Shown: piece by piece, positions 11,756-23,325 of the stretch
Layout of the letters: each line of letters starts with the position of its first letter
How positions within the stretch are numbered: position 1 is the stretch's first letter
Origin: Chelydra serpentina
Lineage: Eukaryota; Chordata; Testudines; Chelydridae
DNA: 64,000 nucleotides
Assembly: GCA_037349315.1 (NCBI GenBank)
Contig: JBAIAC010000004.1
Location: 34,475,001-34,539,000, forward strand
Direction: 5' to 3'
Program-made: the position numbers and the translations under genes
The notes under the pieces: model-generated
What the model was told of the DNA's origin: nothing
Database searches by the model: none
What the model saw: the letters and a program-made list of their open reading frames with translations, nothing else

Positions 11756-12862
11756 CATAGAATCATAAAGTATCAGGGTTGGAAGGGACCTCAGGAGGTC
11801 ATCTAGTCCAACCCCCTGCTCAAAGCAGGACCAACCCCAACTAAATCATCCCAGCCAGGGCTTTGTCAAGCCTGACCTTAAAAACCTCTAAGGAAGGAGA
11901 TTCCACTACCTCCCTAGGTAACCCATTCCAGTGCTTCACCACCCTACTAGTGAAAAAGTGTTTCCTAATATCCAAGCTACACCTCCCCCACTGCAACTTG
12001 AGACCATTACTCCTTGTTCTGTCATCTTCTACCACTGAGAACAGACTAGATCCATCCTCTTTGGAACCCCCTTTCAGGTAGTTGAAAGCAGCTATCAAAT
12101 CCCCCCTCATTCTTCTCTTCTGCAGGCTAAATAATCCCAGTTCCCTCAGCCTCTCCTCATAAATCATGTGCTCCAGCCCCCTAATCATTTTTGTTGCCCT
12201 CCGCTGGACTCTTTCCAATTTATCCACATCCTTCTTGTAGTGTGGGGCCAAAACTGGACACAGCACTCCAAATGAGGCCTCACCAGTGCCGAATAGAGGG
12301 GAATGATCACGTCCCTCAATCTGCTGGAAATGCCCCTACTTATACAACCCCAAATGCCGTTAGCCTTCTTGGCAACAATGGCACACTGTTGACTCATATT
12401 CAGCTTTTCGTCCACTGTAACTCCTAGGTTCTTTTCTGCAGAACTGCTGCCCAGCCATTCGGTCCCTAGTCTGTAGCAGTGCATGGGATTCTTCCGTCCT
12501 AAGTGCAGGACTCTGCACTTGTCTTTGTTGAACCTCATCAGATTTCTTTTGGCCCAATCCTCTAATTTGTCTAGGTCCCTCTGTATCCTATCCCTACCCT
12601 CCAGCGTATCAACCACTCCTCCCAGTTTAGTGTCATCTGCAAACTTGCTAAGGGTGCAGTCCACACCATCCTCCAGATCGTTGATGAAGATATTGAACAA
12701 AACCGGCCCCAGCACCAACCCTTGGGGCACTCCACTTGATACCGGCTGCCAACTAGACATGGAGCCATTGATCACTACCCGTTGAGCCCAACCATCTAGC
12801 CAGTTTTCTATCCACCTTACAGTCCATTCATCCAGCCCTTACTTCTTTAACTTTCTGGCATG
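11756..12862 (-). mobile_element. CR1 LINE, 5'-truncated (minus)
   Basis: CR1 elements encode a reverse transcriptase (RT) that copies their RNA at the target site. The C-terminal part of ORF2 is clear: [20 protein letters not shown], then [10 protein letters not shown] with the catalytic FADD (near 12640), and [15 protein letters not shown] near 12190. Two overlapping frames, 12775-12185 and 12266-11841, show a frameshift. The C-terminus ([19 protein letters not shown]) is complete and the 3' end carries an ATTCTAT-type tail. The endonuclease and N-terminal RT are missing, as usual for 5'-truncated copies. Confidence 0.93.
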
Positions 12863-13115
12863 ACATGCTGCTGCAGACACAGGTGTTTATTCCCTGTGGA
12901 AGCTGGCAACACCAAACAGCTACCGATCAGTTCAGGATGGGGAACTCCATTGTCAGGGTCGTGTTTGTACAGGTTTGCGAGGCACTCAATACTGTCCTCT
13001 ATCCACAGATATACCATAATCCAAGTACTGGAAAGAATAGCTGGGTTTCAGATAATGGGGCTTCCAAACTGATGGCACCCACTTCCCAATACTTTCTGAG
13101 CGAGTATGTGAACTA
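12863..13115 (+). pseudogene. Harbinger transposase, 3' fragment
   Basis: The plus frames contain LWKLATPNSYRSV near 12890 and QVCEALNTVLYPQIYHNPS followed by QYFLSEYVN (about 12975-13115). These match the central region of PIF/Harbinger transposase, between the helix-turn-helix-like part and the DDE domain. It continues the fragment at 11490-11755 across the intervening CR1. The catalytic C-terminal half is absent because a second CR1 follows directly. Confidence 0.65.
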
Positions 13116-13129
13116 AAAAAGTTATTCTT

Positions 13130-15213
13130 CACTCATTTGAAAGTGGAAGGCAGTTTAGGTGAAAGTGATTATGAAATGACAGAGTTCATGATTCTAAAGC
13201 ATGGAGGGAAAAATAGCACAAGAAAGATAATGGAATTCAAGAAGGCAGACTAGCAAACTCAGGGATTTGGTAGGTAAGATCCCATGGGAAGCAAGTCTAA
13301 GGGGAAAAACAGTTCAAGAGAGTTGGCAGTTTTTCAAACAGACATTATTAAGGGCAGAAGAGCAAACTATCCCACTCAGTAGGAAAGATAGGAAGTATGA
13401 CAAGAGACTACCCTGGCTTAATCACGAGATCTTCAATGATCTGAAACTCAAAAAAGGGTCCTACAAAAAGTGGAAATTAAGTCAAATGATAAAGGATGAA
13501 TATAAACAAATAACACAAGTATGTAGGGACAAAATTAGAAAGGCCAAGGGGGGAAAATGAGATTAAACTAGCTAGAGACATAAAGGGTCACAAGAAAACA
13601 TTCTTTAAATACATTACAAGCAAGAGGAAGAAAAGACAGGGTATGCCTGTGAGGGGGGGGGAGGTGGAAATAATAACAGAAAATGTGGAAATGGCACAAA
13701 TGTTAAATGATTTTTGTTTCAGTTTTCACCAAAAAAGATTAATAGTGATTAGACATCTAACTTAGAGAATGCCATTGAAAATGAGATAGGATCAGAGGCT
13801 AAAATATGGAAGGAACAAAAATTACTTAGACAAATTAGATGTTTTCAAGTCACCAGGGCCTGATTAAATACATCCTAGAATACCCAAGGAGCTGACTGAG
13901 GAGATATCTGAGCCATTAGCGATTATCTTTGAAAAGTCATGGGAGATGGAAGAGAGTCCAGAGGACCGGGAAAGGGCAAATATAGTGCCAATCTATAAAA
14001 AGGGAAATAAGGACAACCCGGGGAATTATAGACCAGTCTGCTTTTTTTCAATACCCAGAAAGATAAAGGAGCAAATAATTAAGCAATCAATTTGTGAACA
14101 CTGAGATGATAATAAGGTGATAATTAACAGTCAGCATGGATCTGTCGAGAACAAATTATGTCAAACCAACCTAATAGCTTTCTTTGACAGGGTAACAAGC
14201 CTTGTGGATAATGGGGAAGTGGTAGATGTGGTACATCTAGACTTTAGTAATGCTTTTGGTACTAGCGACAAAGGGTCCTGTGGCACCTTATAGACTAACA
14301 GAGGTATTGAAGCATAAGCTTTCGTGGGTGAAAAGTACTTTTGGTACTGTCTCACATGATCTTCTCATAAACAAACTAGGGAAATACAACCTAGATGGAG
14401 GTGGGTGCATAACTTCTTTGGAAAACCATTCCCAGATAGTAGTTATCAGTGGCTCACAGTCAACCTGGAAGGACATATCGAGTGGGGTGCTGCAAGGATC
14501 AGTTCTGGGTTCAGTTCTATTCAATATCTTCATCAATGGTTTAGATGATACCAAGCTGGGAAGGGTTACAAGTGCTTTGGAGGATAGGATTAAAATTCAA
14601 AATGATCTGGACAAACTAGAGAAATGATAGGATGAAATTCAAAAAGGTCTGAAGAAGATAGGATGAAATATAATAAGGACAAATGCAAAGTACTCCACTT
14701 AGCAAGAAACAATCAGTTTCATGCATACAAAATGGGAAATGACTGCCTAGTAAGGAGTACTGCAGAAAAGGATTTGGGGGGCATAATGGATCACATGCTA
14801 CATATGAGTCAACTGTGTATCACTGTTTCAAAAAAAAAAAAAAAGCAAACATCATTCTGGGATGTATTAGCAAGAGTGTTATAAGCAAGACCTGAGAAGT
14901 AATTCTTCTGCTGTACTCCACATTGATTAGGCCTCGACTAGAGTATTGTATCCAGTTCCGGGCACAACGTTTCAGGAAAGATGTGGACAAATTGGGGAAA
15001 GTCCAGAGAAGAGCAACAAAAATGATTAAAGGTCTAGAAAACATGAACTGTGAGGGAAGATTGAAAAAATTGGGTTTGTTTAGTCTGGAGAAGAGAAGAC
15101 TGAGATGGGACATGATAATAGTTTTCAACTACATAAAAGGTTGTTACAAGGAGGAGGGAGAAAAATTATTCTCTTTAACCTCTGAGGATAGGACAAGAAG
15201 TGCAACTTACAAA
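13130..15213 (+). mobile_element. CR1 LINE, plus strand, lacking its 3' end
   Basis: Frames in order give the region upstream of RT ([20 protein letters not shown], 13267-13560), fragments resembling KSPGPD and HPRIPKEL near 13850, the segment around [19 protein letters not shown] (14450-14560), and the C-terminal RT part ([27 protein letters not shown]; 14923-15213). Stops and frameshifts are numerous, and the FADD motif appears lost between INGLD and DTKLG near 14545. The copy is interrupted by a 74-bp insertion at 14264. It ends abruptly at about 15213 without a CR1 3' tail, where hAT sequence starts. CR1 copies normally lose their 5' end, so this points to a later deletion or insertion. 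Confidence 0.9.
14264..14337 (-). mobile_element. 74-bp Penelope-like 3' tail insertion in CR1
   Basis: The segment is bounded by a perfect 11-bp direct repeat CTTTTGGTACT (14253-14263 and 14338-14348), of which the CR1 should have one copy. Read on the minus strand it contains CACCCACGAAAGCTTATGC followed by CTGTTAGTCTATAAGGTGCC, the same phrase found in the Penelope tail at 44113-44307 and at 49863-50045. It is a severely 5'-truncated copy of that tail. Variable duplications of about 10-15 bp are typical of Penelope-like elements. Confidence 0.75.
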
Positions 15214-16431
15214 GGTTGTTTTTTGTTGTTGTTGCTATATAACTGCACTCAAAAACAAAATATAAAACTTTAGAGCCTACAAATCCACTTTTGCAGCCAG
15301 AATTGCAAGGTATTTACATGCCAGATATGCTAAATATGCGTACGTTCCATGCTTCAGACACCGTTTCAGAGGACATGCTTCCATTCTGATGACACTTGTT
15401 AAAAAATAACATGTTAATTAAATTTGTGACTGAACTCCTTGGGGGAGAATTGTATGTCTCTTGCTCTGTGGTTTACCCTCATTCTGCCATATATTTTGTG
15501 TTATGGCACTCTTGGATGACAATCCAGCACATGTTGTTTGATTTAAGAACACTGTCACTGCAGATTTGACATAACGCAAAGAAGATACCAATGTGAGATT
15601 TCTAAAGATAGCTACAGCACTCAATCCAAGATTTATAAATCTGAAGTGCCTTCCAAAATCTGAGAGGGACAAGGTGTGGAACATGCTGTCAGAAGTTTTA
15701 AAAGAGCAACACGCCAATGCAGAAACTACAGAACCCGAACCACCAAAAAAATACCCACCGACCTTCTGTTGGAGGCATCTGACTCAGATGATTAAAACGA
15801 ATGTGTGTCAGTCCACACTGCTTTGGATTGTTATCAAGCAGAACCTGTCATCAGCATGGAAGAATGTCCCCTGGAATGGTGGTTGAAGCATTAAGGGGCA
15901 TACAAATATTTAGCATATCTTGCAAGTAAATACTTTGCAACGCGGGCTACAAGAGTGCCATATGAACACCTGTTCTCACTTTTAGGTGACATTGTAAATA
16001 GGAAGCAGGCAGCATTATCTCCTGTAAATGTAAACAAACTTGTTTGTCTTAGCAATTGACTGAACAAGAAGCAGGGCTGAGTTGACTTGTAAGCTCTAAA
16101 GTTTTACATTGTTTTGGTTTTGAGTGCAGTTATGTAAAAAAATAATTCTACATTTGTAAATTGCACTTTCATGATTAAGAGATTGCATTAAAGTACTTGT
16201 ATGAGGTGAACTGAAAAATACTATTTCTTTTTTTATATTTTACAGTGCAAATATTTGTAATAAAAATAATAATATAAAAGTAAGCACTCCACACTTTGTA
16301 GTGTGTATTGTAACTGAAATCAATATCTGAAAATGTAAAAAACATCCAAAAATGGTATTATATTATTGTTTAACAGTGTGATTAAACTGTGATTAATTGT
16401 GATTATTTTTTTAAATAATTTCACAGCCCTA
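15214..16431 (+). pseudogene. hAT transposase remnant with 3' terminus
   Basis: A plus-strand frame at 15593-15886 starts with the hAT-like stretch ATALNPRFINLKCLPKSERD. Further on, YEHLFSLLGDIVNRKQAALS (about 15960-16020) matches the hAT dimerisation domain, followed by NVNKLVCLSN near the C-terminus. hAT transposases move their elements by cut-and-paste with 8-bp duplications. The element ends with CAGCCCTA at about 16431, a hAT-like terminus; the matching 5' terminus is missing. The first 50 bp (15238-15290) are an inverted copy of the element's own 3' untranslated sequence at 16081-16134. The frame has stops and the N-terminal zinc finger is not visible. Confidence 0.8.
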
Positions 16432-16631
16432 ATAACAATCTATACATTAATGTAATGTGTATAAAAAGAGTTGTCAAGAAAACCATATGACATAAGATAG
16501 CCTGTAGGCTGCTTACCTTTGCTAAATAGAAAACCATGAATTACCCGGTACAAAGAATTATTGAATAAGATTGGAACATGTTTAATTTTTCAAGACTCCA
16601 AATGTGAAATGATGATTTTGTATTTGTTCCA
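16432..16631. other. Short AT-rich spacer
   Basis: Unassigned spacer between the hAT terminus and the next CR1. Nothing is recognised. Confidence 0.5.
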
Positions 16632-17425
16632 CTACATAAGAACGTAAGTACGGCCATACTGGGTCAGAGCAAATGTCCATCTAATCCAGTATCCTGTCTT
16701 CCGACAGTGGCTAATGCCAGGACACCATCTTGATGGACCTATCCTCCATGAATTTATCTTGTTATTTTTTTAACCTTGTTATAGTCTTGGCCTTCACAAC
16801 ATCCTCTGGCAAGGAGTTCTACAGACTGACTGTGCGTTGTGTGAAAAAATACTTCCATTTGTTTGTTTTAAACCTGATGCCTATTAATTTCATTTGGTGA
16901 GCCCTAGTTGTTGTGTTATGAGAAGGAGTAAATAACACTTCCTTATTTACTTTCTCAATACCAGTCATGATTTTATAGACCTCTATCATATCCCTCCATA
17001 GTCATCTCTTTTCCAAGCTGAAAAGTCCCAGTTTTATTAATCTCCCCTCATATAGAAGCTGTTCCATACCACTAATCATTTTGGTCACCCTTTTCTGTAC
17101 CTTTTCCAATTCCAATACAGGCAAGTCTCATTTTACGTGAGGGTTCTGTTCTGCGGTTAGCGCGTAAAGCGAAAACTGTGTACAGTGAAACACTCATTGA
17201 GTTGAACGGTGGGCAGAATCGCCCATACTACAGATGTAGTTTTAAAATTGCTATTTTTCTTTTTTTTTCTGTTTTGCCGACTGTGCAAAGATGAATTTGC
17301 GCATGTTAAATGCACGTAAGATGCAACTCGCCTGTATATCTTTAGTTTGAGATGGGGCTATGACATTTGCACACAGTATTCAAGATGTGGGCATACCATA
17401 GATTTATATAGAGGCAATATGATAC
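16632..17425 (-). mobile_element. CR1 LINE 3' portion (minus), interrupted
   Basis: The sequence begins with the CR1 3' end (ACATAAGAACGTAAGTACGG, then CCATACTGGGTCAGAGC) and runs into the C-terminal ORF2 coding region, read in reverse. It is close kin to the CR1 at 18704 but more diverged. A 217-bp MITE occupies 17118-17334; CR1 sequence resumes at 17337 with GAGATGGGGC and ends at about 17425. No intact frame remains. Confidence 0.88.
17118..17334. mobile_element. 217-bp TA-flanked MITE (Tc1/mariner-like)
   Basis: The element begins CAGGCAAGTCTCATTTTACG and ends with the inverse CGTAAGATGCAACTCGCCTG, imperfect TIRs of about 22 bp. It is flanked by TA on both sides (17116-17117 and 17335-17336). 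The TA duplication suggests a Tc1/mariner or pogo/Tigger origin. It lies inside a CR1, which fixes its boundaries. It has no coding capacity. Confidence 0.82.
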
Positions 17426-18703
17426 ATATTATTATTATGTACAGAATCTGAAATTATCTCAAGAACATTAAAAATAATGGCTCAAATTCTGAGTTATAAA
17501 AGGAATAAATCCAGAAAAACTTCCTGTCAATGGAGGTTCCCAGTTTTATTATGGTGTAAGAGAAGGATTTATCACAATAACTGGTAACATTATTTTTCTT
17601 CTTAAGGACTAATCCAATGTCATTTTTCTTCATAAGGAATCATCTGAAAGATTACACTAGAAATCTCAATAGGTGTGTTTTACATAAATCATAGGGATTT
17701 GAGGCATTTATGGAACAGACAGTCTCTGCTCCTGGGAAAGTTTTAGTATGGTCATCACTCTCATGCACGCATTTTTATTTCTGAACTGTTTTGCCATGAA
17801 TAAATACTTTAAAAAATTCAAGGCTAAGGATTTTTTATTAACAGCCACCCCCTCAAAATGACGAAAAAGTTGTAAGGTCATTTATTTTTTTCTGTGTTAT
17901 TGAGCCCTGAGTGCATGCATGACCCTCTACATATTGCCATGAAATTGTTATATTTTGGCTATTGTGTTACAAGAAGGCATTTGCTTTGGAACATTGTTTC
18001 CAAACTACCTGGAGCTGTTGACCTCCTCTAGATTAAATAATATTTAGCAGCCCTGTTCAGGAAACTTTGTAACCATAACCATTTTGGACAGAACTATGAA
18101 GATTCCAAATGTGAACTTTAATGATATAGGAGTTACAAAATTAAAACACACACACACACACACACACGTACACACACTTGCCATTCAATGTGAATGTTGA
18201 AATTTAATGTCAAAGTCGAAAGATGTCCCAAAAAGGTGAATTGAGGAAATTCACAATCAGGTCATTTTTTGGATCAAGCAGGATTTATTTTAATTTATTA
18301 TGCTTAGTTTTTATTGCTGCTGCTGAAGAGAAACCTGCCTTACAGAGATATGAGGATGAAAATGGGATGAAAAGTTACAGCCAGAGAGGATTGCCCCTTC
18401 TTCAGCTAAATCTGCTGACTTAGAGAAAGTCAGAATGCAGGGTCTTGTCATAGGAGTGGTCTGTCAGCTTGCCTACCAACGAAACCATCAGTACTGGGCT
18501 TATATTATGAAGGTTTTTTTAGTCATTTTGTATTTATTTTTTTCATAATTTCATATCTGTGACCCTCCTGTGCTCCCGCTGGAAATCATGATCCATAGCC
18601 TGGGAAACCTGGTTTCCTCTCATCTGAATTATTGCTTCTAATTATTAGAGACTTTACAGTGGAGGCAAGATTTTAAATGAAAGCCCTTGTGAGTTAAATC
18701 GTT
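17426..18703. other. Unassigned stretch with (AC)n microsatellite
   Basis: No gene is recognised. A (CA)n tract of about 28 bp lies at roughly 18145-18177, interrupted by GT near its 3' end. Confidence 0.55.
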
Positions 18704-20930
18704 AACATAAGAACCAAAGGTCCATCCAGCCCAGTATACTGTCCACCGACAGTGGCCAATGCCAGGTGCCCCGGAGTGAGTGGACGTAACAGGTAATGAT
18801 CAAGTGATCTCTCTCCTGCAATCCATCACCCCCCTCTGACAAACAGAGGCTAAGGACACCATTTCTTGCCCATCCTGGTTAATAGCCATTAATGGACTTC
18901 ATCTCCATGAATTTATCCAGTTCTCTTTTAAACCCTGTTCAAGTTCTAGCCTTCACAGCCTCCTCAGGCAAGGAGTTCCACAGGTTGACTGTGTGCTGTG
19001 TGAAGAACTTCCTTTTATTTGTTTTAAACCTGCTGCCCACTAATTTCATTGGGTGGCCCCTAGTCCTTCTATTATGGGAACAAGTAAATAACTTTTCCTT
19101 ATTCACTTCCTCCACACCACTCATAATTTTATATACCTCTATCATATCCCCGCTTAATCTCCTCTTTTCCAAGCTAAAAAGTCCTAGCCTCTTTAATCTC
19201 TCCTCATATGGGACCCATTCCAAACCCTTAATCATTTTAGTTGCCCTTCTCTGAACCTTTTCTAATGCCAGTATATCCTTTTTGAGATGAGGAGACCACA
19301 TTTGTATGCAGTATTCAAGATGTGGGCGCACTATGGATTTGTATAAAGGCAATAAGATATTCTTCATCTTATTCTCTATCCCTTTTTCAATGATTCCTAA
19401 CATCCTGTTTGCTTTTTTGACTGCCGCTGCACACTGCGTGGACGTCTTCAGAGAACTATCCATGATGACGCCAAGATCTTTTTCCTGATTAGTTGTAGAT
19501 AAATTAGCCCCCATCAAATTGTATGTATAGTTGGGGTTATTTTTTCCAATGTGCATTACTTTATATTTATCCACATTACATTTCATTTGCCATTTTATTG
19601 CCCAATCATTTAGTTTTGTGAGCTCTTTTTGAAGTTCTTCACAGTCTGCTTTGGTCTTCACTATCTTGAGCAGCTTAGTATCATCTGCAAACATTGCCAC
19701 CTCACTGTTTACCCCTTCTTCCAAATCATTGATGAATAAGTTGAATAGGATTGGTCCTAGGACTGACCCTTGGGGAACACCACTAGTTACCACTCCCATG
19801 GCAACTTACTTTACTTAAGAGCCTTTGGTGAGGGAACTTGTCAAAGGCTTTCTGGAAATCTAAGTACACTATGTCCACTGGATCTCCTTTGTCCACATGT
19901 TTGTTGACCCCTTCAAAGAACTCTCAAAGATTAGTAAGACCTGACTTCCCTTTACGGAAACCATGTTGACTTTTGCCCAACAATTTATGTTCTTCTATGT
20001 ACCTGACAATTTTATTCTTTACTATTGTTTCAACTAATTTGCCTGGTACGGATGTTAGACTTACCGGTATGTAATTGCCGGGATCACCTCTAGAGCCCTT
20101 TTTAAATATTGGCGTTACATTAGCTATCTTCCAGCCATTGGGTCCAGAAGCTGATTTAAAGGACAGGTTACAAACCCTAGTTAATAGTTCCGCAATTTCA
20201 CATTTGAGTTCTTTCAGAACTCTTGGGTGAATGCTATCTGGTCCAGGTGACTTGTTACAGTTAAGTTTATCAGTTAGTTCCAAAACCTCCTCTAGTGACA
20301 CTTAAATCTAAGGAATTGTCACAGACTGGTCACCTACAAAAGACGGCTCAGGTTTGGGAATCTCCCTAACGTCCTCAGCCGTGAAGACGGAAGCAAAGAA
20401 TTCATTTAGTTTCTCCGCAATGACTTTATCATCTTTAAGTTCTCCTTTTGTATTTCTATCACCCAGGGGCCCCACTGGTTGTTTAGCAGGCTTCCTGCTT
20501 CTGACGTATTTAAAAAACGTTTTGTTATTAGCTTTTGAGTTTTTGGCTAGCTGTTCTTCAAACTCCATTTTGGCTTTTCTTATTACATTTTTACACTTAA
20601 TTTGGAAGTGTTTATGCTCCTCTCTAGTTACCTCCCTAGACTTTGACTTCCACTTTTTAAAAGATGCCTTTTTATCCCTCACTGCTTCTTTTACATAGTT
20701 GTTAAGCTACAGTGGCTCTTTTTTAGTTCTTTGACTTTGTTTTTTAATTTGGGGTATACATTTAAGTTGGGCCTCTATTATGGTGTCTTTGAAAAGTGTC
20801 CATGCAGCTTGCAGGGATTTCACTTTAGTCACTTTAGCTTTTAATTTCTGTTTAACTAACCCCCTCATTTTTGCATAGTTGCCCTTTCTGAAATTAAATG
20901 CTCCTTTGAAGAGTTTTACCACAGAGAAAC
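18704..20930 (-). mobile_element. CR1 LINE, longest copy (minus, about 2.2 kb)
   Basis: This is the best preserved LINE here. The 3' untranslated region starts at 18704 (TAACATAAGAACCAAAGGTC). ORF2 pieces, read from high to low coordinates, are the linker upstream of RT (20922-20707 and 20682-20308), the RT fingers and palm with CNKSPGPDSIHPRVLKEL and GWKIANVTPIFKKG (20301-19924), and a 286-residue frame (19799-18939). The last frame holds GVPQGSVLGPILFNLFINDL, the catalytic MFADDTKLLK and [15 protein letters not shown]. The whole would be one protein, but stops and frameshifts near 20305, 20700 and 19800-19920 break it. The 5' endonuclease domain is missing. Confidence 0.95.
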
Positions 20931-23320
20931 TCAGAGAGATTCTATTCCTTCCAGCCAGTCACAACATCTATTTGCAAGACTGTTTTCTGTGCCTGCCATT
21001 TAGGAATTTATTCTATTCTCTTATCAGCAAGTAGGGTTTTACACTGGGTAACTCCCTCATTAACATTAATGAGAATTACATGCATAAGTCCCTTGGACAT
21101 CTACTAGAGAATAAAACTCCATGCTTTGAAGGAGATAAATCACATTACAGATTCACTTTACAAGGAGGAAAATGTCAGCGCAGACATTGATGGTGTAGGG
21201 AGAAGGAGCACCATAAAACAGCAGGTATTGGCAGAAATCCTTCTAGGGGACAGATGTGATTAGATTGCTTGGAGAACCTTATGCCTTGACACCTGTCTTA
21301 ATGGGGACAATATGCTTTCTTGAAAAATTGCTTTGTATCTGCAGGTTTCGTACAGACCTACCTAGCGTATGCTATTTGGCCTCTTCAGATCAGATGTTAG
21401 TTATATATACCTGCTAAATTTTAGAACCTTTATGTTTTGGGGTTATGAGAAGAAATACCATTGCCTTGCTATTTGCTTTTTAGAAAAATATCACCTTCCT
21501 GACTGTGAATGATTTCTTAGGCATAGCTCAGAAGACTCTATAGCCTTCTCTATTTCTCCACTTAATACATTTTGATTATATTAACTTTATGCTACATGAA
21601 CTTCCTACAAATTATCCTCTTGAAACTCAGCAGATGTAAAACCAGAAACATAGTGGATTGTTGCAGCACCACGGGAGACAAGGAAGCCAATAAGTAACAT
21701 AGAGGAGCACATCTAATATGCCATCCAATGAAGCAAACTGTTTTAAAAAAACGCTTGGTGTTTTTACTCTTAGTTTCATTTGAATAATCAAGCTGTAAAT
21801 TGGAGCACTTACATGGAAGTCAAGGAACTTGAAGAGTGATGGCAGAAGCCGTAATCAGTTTGAAAAGATGTTGAATCTCTGATGAGTGTTGAAGACGTCA
21901 GATTAAGTTATGTCCTAGAAAGGGAGGTTCCCTGAACAACTGCTAGTCACTTTAAATTACTTTGCATTTCAAACAGGAAATCATCCAATTAGACCAACAG
22001 CTGCAGAGATAGGAATAAGCCTTGCATATTAGAAAATTAACGAAAATGCAGCTGAGTACTATATAAAGCTGTTAAGGTAACTCATTTTCCCCTCTGCTTT
22101 TCTCTAATAAAACTAATTTTCAAGGACTTTTAGGATAAGGCAGTGACTATAAATTTCTCACACCTTATTAAACCATGAAAAATCCTTCCTTTAACTGAAA
22201 AGCAGTTTACCAAGATTTGTGGTGGATGATTTTAACTGAGACTTCATATGGATGTTGTTATGCCCCCAATTGTCTGATGCTTCTTTTTAGGGGAAAATAG
22301 TGGCATTGGCACATCCTCCCCTCACTACCCCAACCCTCTTAGAAATAAAATATGGGATTAAGTTAAAGAAAGTAAACTTTGTATATTTGATCACAATTTT
22401 TAAAGCCAGAAACTAGTTCAAAAGCTTTGCACAATCTTGAACTCCAGGAGGTTTTCCCCATGTGTAGTTTCAGCACAAGAGCAGGACAGAATATTCACTG
22501 AAGTGTATTGGTCAAATTTGAGTTTATAATCATTTATTCAACTAATTTGACACATAACGGACTGGATTTGTAAACTGGTCAGACAGCGCTGAAATAACAT
22601 ATGATTTGTTTGCATCAAAACTTACATTATTCTCCAATGCTTTTACATATTTTTGAACCAACTCTATCAGACACTCACCCGCACCCTCTTAGCATTTATG
22701 GGAGCACATTTCCAATGAATAACTGTTCAGAAACAGGTTGCATTCTGAAAAGACTGTTAATGAAAGGACCTTACTTTAGACAAACACTTGGGTTTTCTGA
22801 ACTCACCACACATTGACCCTAACGACATACTCTTATCCTACAAGCACAATTCTACATGTAGCTTTGACCCTCAGTGTTTGCCTTGGGTCTCCTACCCTCT
22901 AATATACACAGAACATGATGTAATTTATCACAAGAGTTTGTTTAAATCATAAACCAACCTCTGTTAGGAAGTAGTGGGACTTCTAAATGCCTTGATTCCT
23001 CTGTGCTTTCTTTAGACAACTCCATGCTTTCACCCGATTCCTTTAAATTAGCCTCCAAACATAATTAGAAAAAAGTCTAATTTTTCCTAATATTTAATTT
23101 CAAATTGCTTTCTTTGGAAGGTCCTTAACCTAGTGTTCAAGATTCAAAAGACTTCAAAGGATCAAAGACACTCCATCACAAGGAATATATGGAGAGGAAA
23201 GAACTAATTCTTTGTATTATCATATATTTACCTCACATCAAGGCTCAGCCAGTACTGAATAAATCAGATCTGAGCAATCATTAAAAGCTCTTAGTTAAAA
23301 TATATATTTTCAGTGTGAAC
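20931..23320. other. Unassigned non-coding stretch
   Basis: AT-rich sequence without a recognisable gene or repeat boundary. No open frame exceeds about 70 codons. Confidence 0.5.
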
Positions 23321-23325
23321 GAGGA

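Noticed and set aside
12191..12785. Plus-strand frames opposite the CR1
   Set aside because: They are antisense shadows of the minus-strand reverse transcriptase.
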